This document shows positions 15,668 to 27,834 of a stretch of DNA of 64,000 bases, one piece after another. The position numbers and the translations under genes were made by a program. The notes beneath the pieces are model-generated. The model saw nothing but the letters and a program-made list of their open reading frames with translations. It was not told the DNA's origin and did not search any database. The stretch is taken from the NCBI RefSeq assembly GCF_017901175.1, contig NZ_CP072793.1, positions 2,356,001-2,420,000 on the forward strand, in the 5' to 3' direction. The stretch is from Thiothrix unzii. Its GTDB lineage: Bacteria; Pseudomonadota; Gammaproteobacteria; Thiotrichales; Thiotrichaceae. Numbering within the stretch: the stretch's first letter is position 1; each line of letters opens with the position of its first letter.

Positions 15668-17235
15668 ACAACCGTTAATTTCTCCTGCAAACACGAGGCA
15701 GGCGGCATCACTTGCTGCAATGCGCGTTGCAACGTAGCGCGACTCGCAATCACGTGAATCCCCTGTTTCGCACGGGTCACAGCGGTGTACAGCAATTCGC
15801 GCCCCAGCAACGGTGAATCCTCCACATCCGGCAACAGTAATAGCACGCGGGTAAATTCCGACCCCTGACTTTTATGAATCGTCATCGCCCAAGCAGTTTC
15901 GTGGGCAGGCAAACGAATCGGCGCGACTGCACGAAACTCCCCCGCCTGCTCGGTCGGAAACCACACCCGCAACACGCCTTGCGCATCCGGTAGCGCAATC
16001 CCAATATCGCCGTTAAACAATTCCTGACGGTAATCGTTTTGCGTCACCATCACCGGCCTGCCCACATACCAAGGGCGCAACGCCCCCGCGTGCGTGGGTA
16101 ACAAACGTTGCATCACGTTATCCACCCACGGATTCAAGCCTTCCACACCCAAACGACCTTGGCGCAACGGGGTTAAAATGCGCAAATCGTTAAATGCCTG
16201 AAACACCGCTGTCACATCACCCGCTTGCACTGCTGAAACATACGCTTGCCAGCCATCTTGTAACCACTGCGCTTGCAAACCTTCGCCGCTTTCATCCCAC
16301 GAAACGCTAGGAAATTCCTCTGCGGCTAACACGACCAGCAAACGAGTTTCATCAGCGGCACGAATCGCCTGCGCTAACTGCCCGACCCCATCGCTCTCGC
16401 TGAAACGGTAACTACGCTGCAATACCTGACGATGCGCTTGCAACGCCGGAGCTTCGCACAAATCGCGGAAAATCGACCCGGTTTCCACCGAAGCCAATTG
16501 ATCTTTATCGCCCAATAAAATCAGCCGTGCCGAGGGCGACACCGCCTCAAATAAATGCGTCATTAGGGAAATATCAATCATCGAGGCTTCATCCACGATG
16601 ACTACATCCGCTGGCAATGGGTGTTGCGCATGGTGACGAAACCCCACGCGGTTGGGAATGTAGCCCAGTAAACGGTGCAAAGTACGCGCTTGCGTCGGCA
16701 ACTGTTCGGCAATTTCCACCGGCAATTGTAAACGTTCGCGAGTATCGCGAATCGACTCCAGCATTCGCATCGCCGCTTTACCCGTGGGTGCTGCCAGCAA
16801 AATGCGTTCCGAGCGCACCCCTTGCGCCAGTAAATCCGCCATCAGGCGCGTTACCGTGGTGGTTTTACCCGTACCGGGGCCGCCGGAAATAATCCACAGC
16901 GCGGGAATGCCTGCTACACCTTCCCCTTGTGTCAAACGTTGACGCACCTGCGTCGCCAAACGCTCTTCGTATTGCCAGTAACGGTAAAGCCACGCATGAG
17001 TCGCGTTCACAATAATCGGTTTGTAATCACCCGGTTCACCCACCACATCCGCTTGCAGCGCGGCGGGATCAACACCGGGCAACCCCGCCAACGGTGCGGC
17101 AATCACCCCGTTACGGGTGCGCTCACTGACGTATTTCACCAGCGCACGCAAGCCAGCAACATCCGCCGTACCGCCCAGCCGTTGCAGCAAGGCGGCAAGT
17201 TGCTCATCTAGCGGATGGGTCAGTGCGGGAGTCAA
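15664..17235 (-). CDS. recD: Exodeoxyribonuclease V alpha subunit (RecD)
   Basis: A 523-residue superfamily 1B helicase. Walker A is GGPGTGKT at 118-125 and Walker B is [12 protein letters not shown]. Motif [15 protein letters not shown] and the C-terminal motifs [14 protein letters not shown] and [10 protein letters not shown] are all present. RecD is the fast 5'-3' motor of RecBCD. The protein is about 80 residues shorter than E. coli RecD, mostly before Walker A. The start is a TTG that overlaps the galU stop (TTGA); no ATG occurs earlier in the helicase. Linkage to galU instead of recB/recC is unusual. RecBC must be encoded elsewhere for it to act as exonuclease V. Confidence 0.9.
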   Translation of the reverse strand: MTPALTHPLDEQLAALLQRLGGTADVAGLRALVKYVSERTRNGVIAAPLAGLPGVDPAALQADVVGEPGDYKPIIVNATHAWLYRYWQYEERLATQVRQRLTQGEGVAGIPALWIISGGPGTGKTTTVTRLMADLLAQGVRSERILLAAPTGKAAMRMLESIRDTRERLQLPVEIAEQLPTQARTLHRLLGYIPNRVGFRHHAQHPLPADVVIVDEASMIDISLMTHLFEAVSPSARLILLGDKDQLASVETGSIFRDLCEAPALQAHRQVLQRSYRFSESDGVGQLAQAIRAADETRLLVVLAAEEFPSVSWDESGEGLQAQWLQDGWQAYVSAVQAGDVTAVFQAFNDLRILTPLRQGRLGVEGLNPWVDNVMQRLLPTHAGALRPWYVGRPVMVTQNDYRQELFNGDIGIALPDAQGVLRVWFPTEQAGEFRAVAPIRLPAHETAWAMTIHKSQGSEFTRVLLLLPDVEDSPLLGRELLYTAVTRAKQGIHVIASRATLQRALQQVMPPASCLQEKLTVV

Positions 17236-18143
17236 AGCGTTTTCACGTACTCTTTCAAGAAAGCATTGAAACGACTTCCCAGTTCCGGGTGGCGCGAAGC
17301 GTATTCCACATTCGCCGCCATATAGCCCATTTTGGAACCGCAGTCGTGGCTTTTACCTGTCATGTGGAATGCATTTACTTGGTATTCGCGCATCAGTAAA
17401 CCAATCGCATCGGTCAACTGAATTTCATCACCCGCGCCCAATGGGGTGCGCTTTAACCAGCCCCAAGTATGCGGCGACAATACATAACGCCCAACGACCG
17501 CGAAGTTGGAAGGTGCATCTTCAACATCCGGTTTTTCCACAATCGCGCTTAACGGCACAGATTCACCCGGTTCTAACCCCTGCCCGTTCAAATCAACGAT
17601 ACCGTAAGAAGACACTTTAGCTTGCGGCACGGGTTCGACCATGATCTGGCTGTAGCCGGTTTCGTCGTACAAGGACAACATCGCGGCTAAGTTTTCCTTA
17701 CGCAAATCGCTGCTGTATTCGTTCAAAATCACATCAGGCAACACCACCGCGAAAGGTTCATTCCCCACCACCGGGTAGGCGCACATAATGGCGTGGCCTA
17801 AACCTTTGGCCTGCCCCTGACGCACTTGCATAATGGTAACGTTAGACGGGCAAATGGAACGCACTTCATCCAGCAATTGGCGTTTGACGCGCTTTTCGAG
17901 CATGGTTTCCAGCTCAAAACTGGTGTCAAAGTGGTTTTCAATCGAGTTTTTACTGGAATGGGTAACTAATACGATTTCATTGATACCGGCAGCGACGCAT
18001 TCACTGACGACGTATTGAATCAGCGGTTTATCCACAATAGGCAGCATTTCTTTAGGAATGGCCTTGGTTGCAGGCAACATGCGTGTACCCAAACCAGCCA
18101 CGGGAATAACGGCTTTACGGACTTTATGATTATGGTGACTCAT
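17232..18143 (-). CDS. galU: UTP-glucose-1-phosphate uridylyltransferase
   Basis: A 303-residue nucleotidyltransferase. The N-terminal sugar-nucleotide signature [25 protein letters not shown] is at about residues 10-34, and later come [32 protein letters not shown] and [13 protein letters not shown], all typical of GalU. It makes UDP-glucose for envelope polysaccharide, storage or capsule synthesis. The recD start overlaps its stop codon, so the two genes probably share a transcript. Divergent from der across about 124 bases. Confidence 0.95.
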   Translation of the reverse strand: MSHHNHKVRKAVIPVAGLGTRMLPATKAIPKEMLPIVDKPLIQYVVSECVAAGINEIVLVTHSSKNSIENHFDTSFELETMLEKRVKRQLLDEVRSICPSNVTIMQVRQGQAKGLGHAIMCAYPVVGNEPFAVVLPDVILNEYSSDLRKENLAAMLSLYDETGYSQIMVEPVPQAKVSSYGIVDLNGQGLEPGESVPLSAIVEKPDVEDAPSNFAVVGRYVLSPHTWGWLKRTPLGAGDEIQLTDAIGLLMREYQVNAFHMTGKSHDCGSKMGYMAANVEYASRHPELGSRFNAFLKEYVKTL

Positions 18144-18267
18144 CGAGTGTATCCTTTAGTGTTCCTAGTAGATTGTGCAATGCGCGAAACTGTACCGTAT
18201 TCGCAACTGTTTATCATCATATGCTCATGGTATCCTTCGCCGATTGTTTTCTTGCAGTATACGTCGA

Positions 18268-19689
18268 ATGAAACCTGTTCTTGCCTTAATCGGCCGCCCT
18301 AATGTGGGTAAATCTACCCTTTTTAATCGCCTGACCCGCTCGCGTGACGCGCTGGTAGCAGATTTTCCCGGTTTGACCCGTGACCGTAAATACGGCACTG
18401 GCGACCTTAATGGGCGCAGCTATATGCTGATCGACACTGGCGGTTTAAGCGGTGAAGAAGTCGGCATTGACGAACACATGGCAAAGCAAACCCGCGCAGC
18501 GATGCAAGAAGCCGATGCGATTTTATTCATCGTGGATGGCAGACAAGGTTTAACCGCCGCCGACCAGCAAATTGCGCAAGACATTCGCGTGATGGGCAAG
18601 CCGGTATTCTTGCTGGTCAATAAAATCGACGGTGTGGATGCGGATCAAGCCTCTTCCGAGTTTTATACGCTGGGCTTTACCGAAGTTTTTCAAATTGCGG
18701 CGGTACAAGGGCGCGGTGTCACGGTATTGATGAACACGGTTCTCGATACCTTGGGTGCGGATTTTGATGACGAAGAAGCCGAAGAAGACGATGGCAGTAT
18801 TCGTATTGCCTTCGTAGGTCGCCCGAACGTGGGTAAATCGACCCTGATCAACCGCATTATGGGCGAAGAGCGCGTGATTGCGTTTGACCAACCTGGCACA
18901 ACCCGCGACAGTATTTTCATCCCATTTGAACGTGACGGGCAAAAATACACCCTGATCGACACTGCCGGGGTACGTCGCCGCAGCCGGGTCGATGAAACCA
19001 TCGAAAAATTCAGCATTATCAAAACACTGGATGCGATTCAACGCGCCCACGTCGTGATCATGCTGGTAGATGCGCACGACACCATCGCCGATCAAGACGC
19101 GCACTTACTGGGCTTGGTATTGGATGCGGGCAAAGCCCTCGTGTTGGCGATCAATAAATGGGACGGGCTGGAATCCGACGAACGCGACTGGATCAAGCAA
19201 CAGCTTGAAATCAAACTGCCGTTCCTTGATTTTGCGGAAAAGTATTTCATCTCTGCGCTGCACGGCTCCAACGTCGGCTTGCTGTATACGGCGGTGAAAC
19301 GCGCTTACGATTCCGCCATGCTCAAAGTGCCCACGCCGCGCTTGACGCGCATTCTGGAAATGGCAGTGCAACAACATCAGCCGCCGCTCACTCGCGGGCA
19401 ACGCATTAAATTGCGCTACGCTCACCAAGGTGGCAGCAACCCGTTCCGTATTATTATTCACGGTAATCGCACCGATTACGTGCCAGATATGTATACGCGC
19501 TACCTGACCAACTATTTCCACAAGACCCTCAAACTGGTGGGTAGTCAGGTACGGATTGAATACAAATCGGGTGAAAATCCGTATGAAGGCAAGCGCAATA
19601 CCTTGACCCCACGTCAGGAACACACTAAAAAACGCCAAATGGCGCGAGTACGTGAAATCAAGAAAAGCGAGAAGAAGAAAAAGAAGTAG
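18268..19689 (+). CDS. der: Ribosome biogenesis GTPase Der (EngA)
   Basis: A 473-residue protein with two tandem Era-like G domains, each with its own P loop: [14 protein letters not shown] at residues 9-22 and again [14 protein letters not shown] in the second half. NKID and NKWD (G4) follow in each. The C-terminal KH-like domain contains [18 protein letters not shown], and the tail is very basic (KKSEKKKKK). Der acts in 50S subunit maturation. The start was set at the ATG at 18268 ([12 protein letters not shown]); the 31 upstream codons in frame do not belong to the family. Ends two bases before the convergent TSUP gene. Confidence 0.96.
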   Translation: MKPVLALIGRPNVGKSTLFNRLTRSRDALVADFPGLTRDRKYGTGDLNGRSYMLIDTGGLSGEEVGIDEHMAKQTRAAMQEADAILFIVDGRQGLTAADQQIAQDIRVMGKPVFLLVNKIDGVDADQASSEFYTLGFTEVFQIAAVQGRGVTVLMNTVLDTLGADFDDEEAEEDDGSIRIAFVGRPNVGKSTLINRIMGEERVIAFDQPGTTRDSIFIPFERDGQKYTLIDTAGVRRRSRVDETIEKFSIIKTLDAIQRAHVVIMLVDAHDTIADQDAHLLGLVLDAGKALVLAINKWDGLESDERDWIKQQLEIKLPFLDFAEKYFISALHGSNVGLLYTAVKRAYDSAMLKVPTPRLTRILEMAVQQHQPPLTRGQRIKLRYAHQGGSNPFRIIIHGNRTDYVPDMYTRYLTNYFHKTLKLVGSQVRIEYKSGENPYEGKRNTLTPRQEHTKKRQMARVREIKKSEKKKKK

Positions 19690-19691
19690 TC

Positions 19692-20429
19692 TTAATCAAG
19701 CAGCAGTTTCAGTGAAACTAACAGCGACACTGTAACCAACACCGGGCGGATCAAGCGTGTACCGTGCTTGACCGCCATGTGTGAGCCGAGGTAACTACCA
19801 ATCACCTGCCCTACTCCCATCACCAAGCCTGCCAGCCACACGATATGCCCCGACAGCGCGAAAAATAGTAGCGAAGTAATATTACTGGTGAAATTCAGCA
19901 ACTTGGTATTTCCCGTCGCTTTCGGCAAACCGTACCCTAACAATGCCACGTAGCCCATCGTAAAAAATGTACCCGCGCCGGGGCCAAAAAACCCGTCGTA
20001 AAACCCCACCGTAAAACCGACACCCAGCGCAAACGTTAACGGTGACACGGACTGCTGTTGATCCACATCGCTGATTTTCGGCGAAAATAAAAAATACAAC
20101 GCAAACGCCATCAACAACACCGGAATAGCTTTTTCCAGCACGCCCGCATCAATTTGCTGCACCAATAACGTCCCACACACCGCGCCCAAAAAGGTTAATG
20201 CAATGGTTAACTTCTGCCCCTTTACATCCACTAAACCGTGGCGGGTGTAATTGAGCGTAGCGGTAGATGAGCCAAAACTGGCCTGTAATTTATTGGTTGC
20301 CAACGCTTCCAACGGCGTAAAACCCGCCCATAGCAACGCGGGAATAGACAATAAACCGCCACCACCACCGATGGCATCCACCCATCCGGCAATCAGCGCG
20401 ACCACAAACAAAGCTAATAATAATTCCAT
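19692..20429 (-). CDS. TSUP family membrane transporter (TauE/SafE)
   Basis: A 245-residue integral membrane protein with about eight helices in the two-repeat layout of the TauE/SafE family. The first repeat has DAIGGGGGLLSIPALLWAG (around residues 18-36) and the second has GFYDGFFGPGAGTFFTMGYVALLG (around 141-164), the paired glycine-rich motifs of TSUP carriers. Members export sulfite, sulfoacetate or other organic anions. In a sulfur oxidiser sulfite export is possible but not shown. Divergent from NnrS. Confidence 0.88.
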   Translation of the reverse strand: MELLLALFVVALIAGWVDAIGGGGGLLSIPALLWAGFTPLEALATNKLQASFGSSTATLNYTRHGLVDVKGQKLTIALTFLGAVCGTLLVQQIDAGVLEKAIPVLLMAFALYFLFSPKISDVDQQQSVSPLTFALGVGFTVGFYDGFFGPGAGTFFTMGYVALLGYGLPKATGNTKLLNFTSNITSLLFFALSGHIVWLAGLVMGVGQVIGSYLGSHMAVKHGTRLIRPVLVTVSLLVSLKLLLD

Positions 20430-20569
20430 ACCCAGCCTTTATTGGACGAATAAACACCGCTCGTAACCCAAGCACGCCCATAATACCGGGTTTCTTTTAC
20501 GCCGCTTAAAAGAGTTCTGCTAAACTTCGCCCTTACCACCTGAAAATCACTTACTAGACAGGAAGTCAC

Positions 20570-21775
20570 ATGATCATCAACCTCGAAAAACCTTACACTG
20601 GCAAGTACGCGCTTGATCACCTCGGTTTTCGTCCGTTTTTCCTCGCTGCCGGATTATTTGCCATATTAGGCATGGTGTTATGGCTGGGCATCTACCATTT
20701 TAAATGGCTGCTATTACCGAGCAATTACCCTGCAACAGTATGGCATGGGCATGAAATGATTTTCGGCTATGCGGTAGCCGTGGCGGCGGGATTTTTATTG
20801 ACTGCGGTCAAAAACTGGACAAATCGCCCCACCATTAGCCAACAACCACTGCTGATACTCGCCTTGCTATGGTTTTTAGCGCGGGTATTGCCTTTTACCG
20901 GTTTATTGAGTGTGGCTGCGGTGGTGGATACCGCGTTTTTACTGTGGCTGACTTACGAAATGGCGCACCCAATCATCAAAGCCCAGCAATGGAAGCAAAT
21001 GGCTTTGGTAGGCAAAGTGGCGTTGCTGATCCCCGCGAATATCGCGTTTTACCTCGGTTTATTGGGCTATTGGACAGAAGGTGTGCAAGTTGGTTTATAC
21101 GCAGCGTTTTACACCATTCTGGCACTGATTTTTACAATGGGACGGCGCGTCATTCCATTTTTTATTGAGCGTGGTGTCGGCTGCCCGTTTGAAGCGAAAA
21201 ATGATGTATGGGTTGACCGTTTTAGCCTGATTTTATTTTTAGGGTTTGCGGTGGCAGATGTCATCGCAATGGCGTTTGGTCATGCTACCGCGCACTTCCT
21301 CGCCGGTTTGCTGGCATTGGCGCAAGTGCCGTTACACGCCTTCCGCATGGTTGGCTGGTATCACCCGAACTTGTGGGAAAAAACCTTGTTGTGGGTGTTA
21401 TACCTTGCTTATGGTTGGCTGGTTCTGGGCTTTTTCCTGAAGTTTTTAGCCGTCGCAGTCAGTATTTCGCCTTGGATTGCCTTGCACGCTTTCGCAATCG
21501 GTGGCATTGGCATGATGACCATCGGCATGATGGCGCGGGTAGCGTTGGGGCATACCGGACGCAATGTCACGGAACCGCCCACCAGTTTAATTCTGGTGTT
21601 TTTGGTGCTATTTAGCGCGGCTTTTATTCGGGTGTGGAATGTTTGGCTCGTACCGGAATTTTACGGCGAATGGATTCTAACGGCACAACTGCTGTGGATT
21701 ACCGCATTTACCGTGTTTATGTGGCACTATGCACCGATCTTGATTAAGCCGCGTATTGACGGACGCTATGGTTGA
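20570..21775 (+). CDS. NnrS family heme-copper membrane protein
   Basis: A 401-residue protein with about twelve transmembrane helices. The NnrS start pattern is clear: HLGFRPFFLAAGLFA near residue 17 and VWHGHEMIFGYAVAVAAGFLLTAVKNWT at about 58-85. Conserved histidines (HGHE, AFRMVGWYH, RVALGHTGR) are candidate metal ligands. NnrS proteins are linked to resistance to nitrosative stress and to denitrification. The upstream 140-base gap shows no clear NsrR or FNR site. AGGAAG precedes the ATG. Confidence 0.9.
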   Translation: MIINLEKPYTGKYALDHLGFRPFFLAAGLFAILGMVLWLGIYHFKWLLLPSNYPATVWHGHEMIFGYAVAVAAGFLLTAVKNWTNRPTISQQPLLILALLWFLARVLPFTGLLSVAAVVDTAFLLWLTYEMAHPIIKAQQWKQMALVGKVALLIPANIAFYLGLLGYWTEGVQVGLYAAFYTILALIFTMGRRVIPFFIERGVGCPFEAKNDVWVDRFSLILFLGFAVADVIAMAFGHATAHFLAGLLALAQVPLHAFRMVGWYHPNLWEKTLLWVLYLAYGWLVLGFFLKFLAVAVSISPWIALHAFAIGGIGMMTIGMMARVALGHTGRNVTEPPTSLILVFLVLFSAAFIRVWNVWLVPEFYGEWILTAQLLWITAFTVFMWHYAPILIKPRIDGRYG

Positions 21776-21843
21776 ATTTTCATACTGTTTGCACAATCCG
21801 GCAGTAACATAGCCCCACTTGGGAAAAGGACAGGTTCGCACAC

Positions 21844-23061
21844 ATGAACATCAAAAAAATCATCCTGCCACTGCTGGTTATTGCTGTCGGTATCGGTGTT
21901 GGTAAATTCCTCATCGCTACCGGCCCGGAAGCAGAAAAGCAACCGTCCGAAGCCCGCCCTGTGATTGTCGAAGCACAGCCACTGAAACTGCGCGATTATC
22001 AGGTCACGGTCAATGCTTCCGGCATTGTGCAAGCACAAACCCAAACCAATTTAGTCGCAGAAGTCTCCGGCAAAGTGCTGGAAATTTCTGCCGATTTCCA
22101 AGAAGGCGGCTATTTCGACAAAAATGCTACGCTGCTCAAATTGGATGCTTCCAATTACACCAACGCCATTACCATTGCAGAGGGAGATCTAGCCCAAAAG
22201 CAACTCACCCTGCAAGAGCAACAAGCGCAAGCCAAACTCGCGCAACGCGACTGGAATTTACTCGATGGCAATGCTTCCCGCCCCCAAAGTGACTTGGCGG
22301 CGCGTCGCCCGCACATTGCCGCCGCGCAAGCCGCAATCAATGCCGCCGATGCCAAACTTCAGCAGGAAAAACTTAATCTTAACCGCACCCGCATTACCGC
22401 GCCTTACCGTGGACGGGTGCAGGAAAAGCGCGTTGACGTGGGGCAATACGTTACCCCCGGCACAGTGTTGGGCGTGATTTACGCAACGGATGCGGTGGAA
22501 GTGCATTTACCGTTATCGCTGGCACAATACGCTTTGCTCAATATCCCGGAAGCATTTCGCAATAAAGCGGCGGATGCCGCGTTAATGCCCAAAGTCAGCT
22601 TCCGCCCCACGGCTGGCAACCTGCAAGATACTTGGCAAGGGCAAGTGGTGCGCAGCAGTGCCGCGTTGGATGAAAAAAGTCGTCAAATGACCGTCATTGC
22701 CCGCATTGACAACCCTTACGAAGCTCGCGAAGGCGTGAGTGCGCCATTACGCATTGGGCAATACGTGAGTGCCGCCATCCAGGGCAAACTATTCAACAAT
22801 GTGTACGTTTTACCCAGTTCAGCAGTACGCCAAGGCAAAGAAATACTGTTGCTGCAAGATGGCAAAGTCGTGGTTCAACCGATTGAACTGGTGTGGAGCA
22901 CCGAAAGCGAAATGGTGGTACGCAGCGAGGCGGATCTCAACGACAAGCGCGTGATTACCACGCCATTACCGCAGGCTACCGATGGGCAGGCTGTGCAAGT
23001 GGCGGGCGAAAAAAAGCCGCAAGCTAAGCCTGCCGACGCACCGCAGGAGCCAAAACCATGA
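21844..23061 (+). CDS. RND efflux periplasmic adaptor (membrane fusion protein)
   Basis: A 405-residue adaptor. An N-terminal membrane anchor (IILPLLVIAVGIGVGKFLI, 6-24) is followed by a split barrel-sandwich/lipoyl domain (NLVAEVSGKVLEIS and RTRITAPYRGRVQEKRVDVGQYV). Between them lies a helical hairpin rich in A and Q (100-165), then beta-barrel and membrane-proximal domains. The tail is proline and lysine rich. It couples the inner-membrane pump to an outer-membrane channel, which is not encoded here. Its stop overlaps the pump start by four bases (ATGA). Confidence 0.92.
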   Translation: MNIKKIILPLLVIAVGIGVGKFLIATGPEAEKQPSEARPVIVEAQPLKLRDYQVTVNASGIVQAQTQTNLVAEVSGKVLEISADFQEGGYFDKNATLLKLDASNYTNAITIAEGDLAQKQLTLQEQQAQAKLAQRDWNLLDGNASRPQSDLAARRPHIAAAQAAINAADAKLQQEKLNLNRTRITAPYRGRVQEKRVDVGQYVTPGTVLGVIYATDAVEVHLPLSLAQYALLNIPEAFRNKAADAALMPKVSFRPTAGNLQDTWQGQVVRSSAALDEKSRQMTVIARIDNPYEAREGVSAPLRIGQYVSAAIQGKLFNNVYVLPSSAVRQGKEILLLQDGKVVVQPIELVWSTESEMVVRSEADLNDKRVITTPLPQATDGQAVQVAGEKKPQAKPADAPQEPKP

Positions 23062-26000
23062 TCGCTTGGTTCGTCCGCAACCCTGTTGCCGCCAATATCC
23101 TGATGGTGTTTATTATGGTCATGGGGGTGTATTCCACCCTCAAACGCATTCCGTTGGAAGTGTTTCCCGAATTTGAGCTGGATATTGTCAATATTACCGT
23201 CGCCTACCCCGGTGCTACCCCGAAAGAGGTTGAGGAAGGCATTATTGTGCGTGTGGAAGAAGCGATTGCCGACCTGCAAGGCATTACTGAAATCCTCAGT
23301 GACGCGGCGGAAGGTTCAGCACAATTGCGGGTCGAAATCGACAAACAACACGATGTCACCGAACTGGTGAATCAAATCAAAACCCGTGTGGATGGCATTA
23401 CCAACCGCTTACCCGCCGACGCGGAACGCCCGGTGGTAGAACAGCTTACGCGCCGTCGTGAAGTCATTAGCGTAGTACTTGCCAGCAATAAACTGTCTGA
23501 AACCGAATTGCGCCTGCAAGCTGAAAGTGTACGCGATGAAATGCTGCGCCTGCCCGGTATTACCCAAGCGGATTTAGGCGGGGTGCGCCCGTTTGAAATC
23601 AGCATTAGCGTACCGCAAGCGACGTTGCGCGAATACGGCATTACCTTGGATACCGTGGCACAAGCCATTCGTAATGCATCGCGCGATATTCCCGGTGGCA
23701 CGGTGAAAACCACCGGTGGTGACATTTTGGTGCGCAGTTTGGGGCAAGCTTATAAGCAAGACGATTTCGCCAATATCACCGTTATCAGTAGTGCCAACGG
23801 TTCGCGCATCCGGCTGGGCGATATTGCGCATATCAATGATGGCTTTAACGAAGACGAACTGTATTCCGAATACGACGGGCAAAAAGCCGCGTTCATCAAT
23901 GTTTACCGCATTGGTGATCAAAACGCGATTACGCTGGCAAATACCATCAAAGATTTCATTGCGAAACGCAGCGAAAGTTTACCAGCGGGAACGACGCTGG
24001 ATTACTGGCGCGACAATTCCAAAACCATCAAAGCGCGTTTATCCACCCTCACTTCCAGTGCGATACAAAGTGCGATTCTGGTGTTTATTGTATTGACCTT
24101 GTTTTTGCGTATCGACTTAGCTTTTTGGATTATGCTGGGGATTCCAATCAGTTTCCTAGGCGCATTGTGGCTTATGCCAGAACTGGGGGTAACTCTGAAT
24201 CTGGTGAGTATGTTTGCATTTATTTTAGTGCTGGGGATCGTCGTCGATGATGCGATTGTGACCGGTGAAAATATTTACTCACACGTTAAACGCCACGATG
24301 ATCCACTGCGTGCTGCTGTTGAAGGCACACAGGAAATTACCGTACCCGTCACCTTCGGGGTGATGACTACGGTAGCAGCGTTTACGCCACTGCTCATGAT
24401 GGCTGGGGATCGCGGGCCTATTTTTGCACAAATTCCCTTGATCGTTATTCCTGTACTGCTGTTTTCACTGATTGAATCCAAACTGATTCTGCCTGTGCAT
24501 TTACGCCACTTGCACACCCGACGTGACTCTGAAATCGGCGCGTTCACGCGGTTTCAGCGTAAATTTTCACACGGGCTGGAAACCTTTATCGAGCGGGTTT
24601 ACCGCCCATCATTAGACACCGCGCTGAATTGGCGTTACCTCGTCATCAGCGTGTTCATCGCGTTGTTTATTCTGACACTCACTATTCCGATGAGTGGGCG
24701 GATGAAATTCACGTTTTTCCCGCGTGTACAAGGTGAATACGCTACCGGCACGTTGCAAATGCAGGAAGGTACGCCACTCGCCGTGACTACCCGCCACGCC
24801 GAACGCATGAGCAAAGCCGCACAAGAGTTGCAGAAAAAATACATCGAACCCAGCACCGGCGAGAGCATTATTCAACATATTCTGGTAACAGTGGGAGCAA
24901 CTGGCTCATCCGGCAGGCGCGGTGAAAGTGCGGGGAAATCGCATCTTGCCAGCGTTACCTTTGAAATTACCGCCCCCGAACAACGCACACTTACCATTAG
25001 CAGTACCGCATTGACAGGCGAATGGCGCAAGTTAATCGGGCAAATCCCCGGTGCACAGGAAGTCAGCTTCCGTGCAGAAGTCGCGCAGGGCGGCAGCCCG
25101 TTAGCGGTGCAATTACGCGGCAATGACTTCGATGAAATGGCGGCTGTTGCTGATAAAATCAAAGTAAAAATGGCGGAATATGACGGTGTATTCGACATTA
25201 AAAACAGCTTTGAAGGCGGCAAACAGGAAGTGCAATTGCGCATCCGCCCCGAAGCCGAACAACTCGGTTTGACCTTGGGCGCGGTGGGAACCCAAGTGCG
25301 CCATGCTATTTACGGTGCGGAAGCCCAGCGTGTCCAGCGCGATCAATCCGAAGTCAAAGTCATGGTGCGTTACCCCAAAAACGAGCGTTACTCGCTGTCA
25401 GATTTGCAAAATTTGCTGATTCGCACCACCGATGGCGCGGAAATCCCGTTGAGCGAAGTCGCTGACATCACATTAGGACAAGGTGCGCCGAAAATTTCGC
25501 GAGTAAATCGCCAGCGTGTGATCGACATTACCGCCGACGTGGATAAAGGGCGCATCAATATTCCTAAAGTCGTCGCCGACCTCAAAGCTTGGTTGCCGGA
25601 AGCTCTCGCTGCGCATCCGGGAGTTAGTTACGACATGGAAGGTGAGCAAAAAGAACAAAAAGAGTCGATGGGCAGTTTGATCATGGGCTTGGGTTTCGCG
25701 TTGCTGGCCATTTACATTTTGCTGGCGATTCCGCTGCAATCGTATGCGCAACCCTTGGTGGTGATGAGCGTTATTCCGTTTTCCATTATTGGCGCATTGG
25801 GCGGACACGCTTTAATGGGCATGGATTTAAGCATCAGCAGTATGTTTGGCTTGCTGGCATTGTTTGGGGTGGCGGTGAACGACGCGCTGGTGATGGTGGA
25901 TCGCATCAATCAAAAGCTTAAAGAAGGTTTTGCCGTCGCAGAAGCGGTACGCGAGGCGGGCGTAGCGCGTTTCCGCCCTATCCTGCTGACCTCGCTGACC

Positions 26001-26216
26001 ACTTTTGCGGGGATGACACCACTGATTCTGGATAAAACCACACAGGCGCAATTCCTGATTCCAATGGCGGTGACACTGGGATTCGGGATTTTATTTGCGA
26101 CGTTCCTCGCGCTGTATTTAGTGCCTGCGCTTTACCTGATGAAAGCTGATGTGGGCGGGTTATTTGGGCGCGGACATAAAGCGGCGGACGCGCTTAACCC
26201 TGTAAAACCCGTTTAA
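23058..26216 (+). CDS. RND efflux transporter, inner-membrane pump
   Basis: A 1052-residue HAE1-like RND permease. The start [19 protein letters not shown] is the first of about twelve helices. Large periplasmic loops follow helices 1 and 7, and the proton-relay helix 4 carries [15 protein letters not shown]. The C-terminal half repeats this with [17 protein letters not shown]. The substrate is unknown; members of this clade (adaptor plus single pump, no channel gene) export drugs, dyes or lipids. The last 23 bases overlap the convergent aroB end, and the tail past the final helix is short ([15 protein letters not shown]). Confidence 0.93.
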   Translation: MIAWFVRNPVAANILMVFIMVMGVYSTLKRIPLEVFPEFELDIVNITVAYPGATPKEVEEGIIVRVEEAIADLQGITEILSDAAEGSAQLRVEIDKQHDVTELVNQIKTRVDGITNRLPADAERPVVEQLTRRREVISVVLASNKLSETELRLQAESVRDEMLRLPGITQADLGGVRPFEISISVPQATLREYGITLDTVAQAIRNASRDIPGGTVKTTGGDILVRSLGQAYKQDDFANITVISSANGSRIRLGDIAHINDGFNEDELYSEYDGQKAAFINVYRIGDQNAITLANTIKDFIAKRSESLPAGTTLDYWRDNSKTIKARLSTLTSSAIQSAILVFIVLTLFLRIDLAFWIMLGIPISFLGALWLMPELGVTLNLVSMFAFILVLGIVVDDAIVTGENIYSHVKRHDDPLRAAVEGTQEITVPVTFGVMTTVAAFTPLLMMAGDRGPIFAQIPLIVIPVLLFSLIESKLILPVHLRHLHTRRDSEIGAFTRFQRKFSHGLETFIERVYRPSLDTALNWRYLVISVFIALFILTLTIPMSGRMKFTFFPRVQGEYATGTLQMQEGTPLAVTTRHAERMSKAAQELQKKYIEPSTGESIIQHILVTVGATGSSGRRGESAGKSHLASVTFEITAPEQRTLTISSTALTGEWRKLIGQIPGAQEVSFRAEVAQGGSPLAVQLRGNDFDEMAAVADKIKVKMAEYDGVFDIKNSFEGGKQEVQLRIRPEAEQLGLTLGAVGTQVRHAIYGAEAQRVQRDQSEVKVMVRYPKNERYSLSDLQNLLIRTTDGAEIPLSEVADITLGQGAPKISRVNRQRVIDITADVDKGRINIPKVVADLKAWLPEALAAHPGVSYDMEGEQKEQKESMGSLIMGLGFALLAIYILLAIPLQSYAQPLVVMSVIPFSIIGALGGHALMGMDLSISSMFGLLALFGVAVNDALVMVDRINQKLKEGFAVAEAVREAGVARFRPILLTSLTTFAGMTPLILDKTTQAQFLIPMAVTLGFGILFATFLALYLVPALYLMKADVGGLFGRGHKAADALNPVKPV

Positions 26217-27264
26217 GCGCGTCCGGGTCAAAATCAGCCGTAACGATGGATTCACCCAACGATTTCATCAATACCAGTCGTAACGTGCCATCCAGCACTT
26301 TCTTATCCACGGACATGTAACGCGCAAAATCCTCGCCACTCATCTGAGCTGGCGGGTCAACCGGCAAGCGGGCGCGTTGTAAAATATGGCGCACGTAAGC
26401 CACCTCATCCGCACCCAGCCATCCCATTTGCTGCGACATTTGCGCCGCCATTACCATCCCTGTTGCGACCGCCTCACCGTGCAACCATTGCCCATAGCCC
26501 ATGCTGGCTTCAATCGCGTGCCCGAAGGTATGCCCCAAATTGAGCAACGCCCGTTGCCCGGATTCACGCTCATCAGCCGCTACCACTTCCGCTTTGTGTT
26601 CGCACGAGCGATAAATCGCATAGGTCAAGGTTTGCGGGTCACGCGCCAGCAAACCGTCCATGTTTTCATCTAACCAGGTCAAAAACGCCGGGTCACGAAT
26701 CAAACCGTACTTCACCACTTCGGCAATGCCCGCGCTGAGTTCACGATCTGCCAGCGTATTGAGGGTGTCGGTGTCAATCAACACGCATTGCGGCTGGTGA
26801 AACGCCCCAATCATGTTTTTACCCAACGGATGATTAACCCCGGTTTTACCGCCCACCGACGAATCCACCATAGCCAGCAAGGTAGTCGGAATCTGAATAA
26901 AATTCACCCCACGCTGGTAACTCGCTGCCGCATAACCGGTCATATCACCGACAACACCACCACCCAAGGCAATCAAGGTGGTTTTACGATCCGCTTTGTT
27001 TTCGAGCAAATGCGTATAAATCTGGTTCAGCGTATCCAGATTTTTGTATTCTTCCCCATCCGGCAAAATGGCAGCGGAATGCTTTAACCCCGTCAACATC
27101 GCGTCGGTTGTCTGTAAATACAGCGGTGCAACCGTGGTATTGGACACCACCACCGCACTTTTACCGCGAATGTGCGGCGTAACCAGTTCAGGCTGTTGCA
27201 ACAAACCTTGACCAATGTGAATCGGGTAACTGCGCTCGCCAAGATCAAGCTGGAGGGTTTGCAT
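26194..27264 (-). CDS. aroB: 3-dehydroquinate synthase
   Basis: A 356-residue enzyme of the shikimate pathway that cyclises DAHP to 3-dehydroquinate with NAD and a divalent metal. Diagnostic segments are [45 protein letters not shown] and [18 protein letters not shown], which carry NAD and metal ligands (E, H, H). It follows aroK with a 20-base overlap, the standard aroKB order. The 3' end runs 23 bases into the RND pump gene on the other strand. Confidence 0.96.
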   Translation of the reverse strand: MQTLQLDLGERSYPIHIGQGLLQQPELVTPHIRGKSAVVVSNTTVAPLYLQTTDAMLTGLKHSAAILPDGEEYKNLDTLNQIYTHLLENKADRKTTLIALGGGVVGDMTGYAAASYQRGVNFIQIPTTLLAMVDSSVGGKTGVNHPLGKNMIGAFHQPQCVLIDTDTLNTLADRELSAGIAEVVKYGLIRDPAFLTWLDENMDGLLARDPQTLTYAIYRSCEHKAEVVAADERESGQRALLNLGHTFGHAIEASMGYGQWLHGEAVATGMVMAAQMSQQMGWLGADEVAYVRHILQRARLPVDPPAQMSGEDFARYMSVDKKVLDGTLRLVLMKSLGESIVTADFDPDALKRVLQG

Positions 27265-27787
27265 GGGAAACTTCCTGTAACTGTTTTAGTTTGGTGTAAA
27301 TATCGCGCAAAATAACATTCACTTTCTGCTTACCGGTTGGCACGATTAAATCGGCAACTTCCAGATACAACGGTTCACGCATTTTCAACAAATCGCGTAA
27401 CGTCTGTAACGGGTGACTGGTTTGCATCAACGGACGGCTGCGGTCGTGCTTGATGCGCTGAAACAAATGCTCAGCACTGGCACGTAAATAGATGACGCAA
27501 CCGCCTGCTTTAATGTGCTGGCGGTTGGTTTCACGCAAGACGCTGCCGCCGCCGGTAGCCAACAAAATGTTGGGCATTGCGGTCAATTCGGCAATGATCT
27601 GTTCCTCGCGCTCACGGAAGCCCGCTTCACCTTCGATTTCAAAGATGGTGGGGATACCGACACCAGTACGCTCTTCGATTACCTTATCAGAATCGTAGAA
27701 CGTCAGGTTCAGTCTCCGGGCGAGTTGTCGACCTATGGTGGATTTTCCCGCGCCCATCAGACCCACCAGAATGATGTTGTTTTGCAT
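27245..27787 (-). CDS. aroK: Shikimate kinase
   Basis: A 180-residue P-loop kinase that phosphorylates shikimate at O3. The P loop is [18 protein letters not shown] (residues 9-26). [13 protein letters not shown] binds substrate and Mg, [12 protein letters not shown] is the shikimate loop, and DRSRPLM is the lid. The gene lies between pilQ and aroB, as in many Gammaproteobacteria where aroKB follows pilMNOPQ. Confidence 0.96.
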   Translation of the reverse strand: MQNNIILVGLMGAGKSTIGRQLARRLNLTFYDSDKVIEERTGVGIPTIFEIEGEAGFREREEQIIAELTAMPNILLATGGGSVLRETNRQHIKAGGCVIYLRASAEHLFQRIKHDRSRPLMQTSHPLQTLRDLLKMREPLYLEVADLIVPTGKQKVNVILRDIYTKLKQLQEVSHANPPA

Positions 27788-27834
27788 CCGGGATTTATGC
27801 CAGTACCGGGCGCGGGAATCAAGCGGATTATAGC

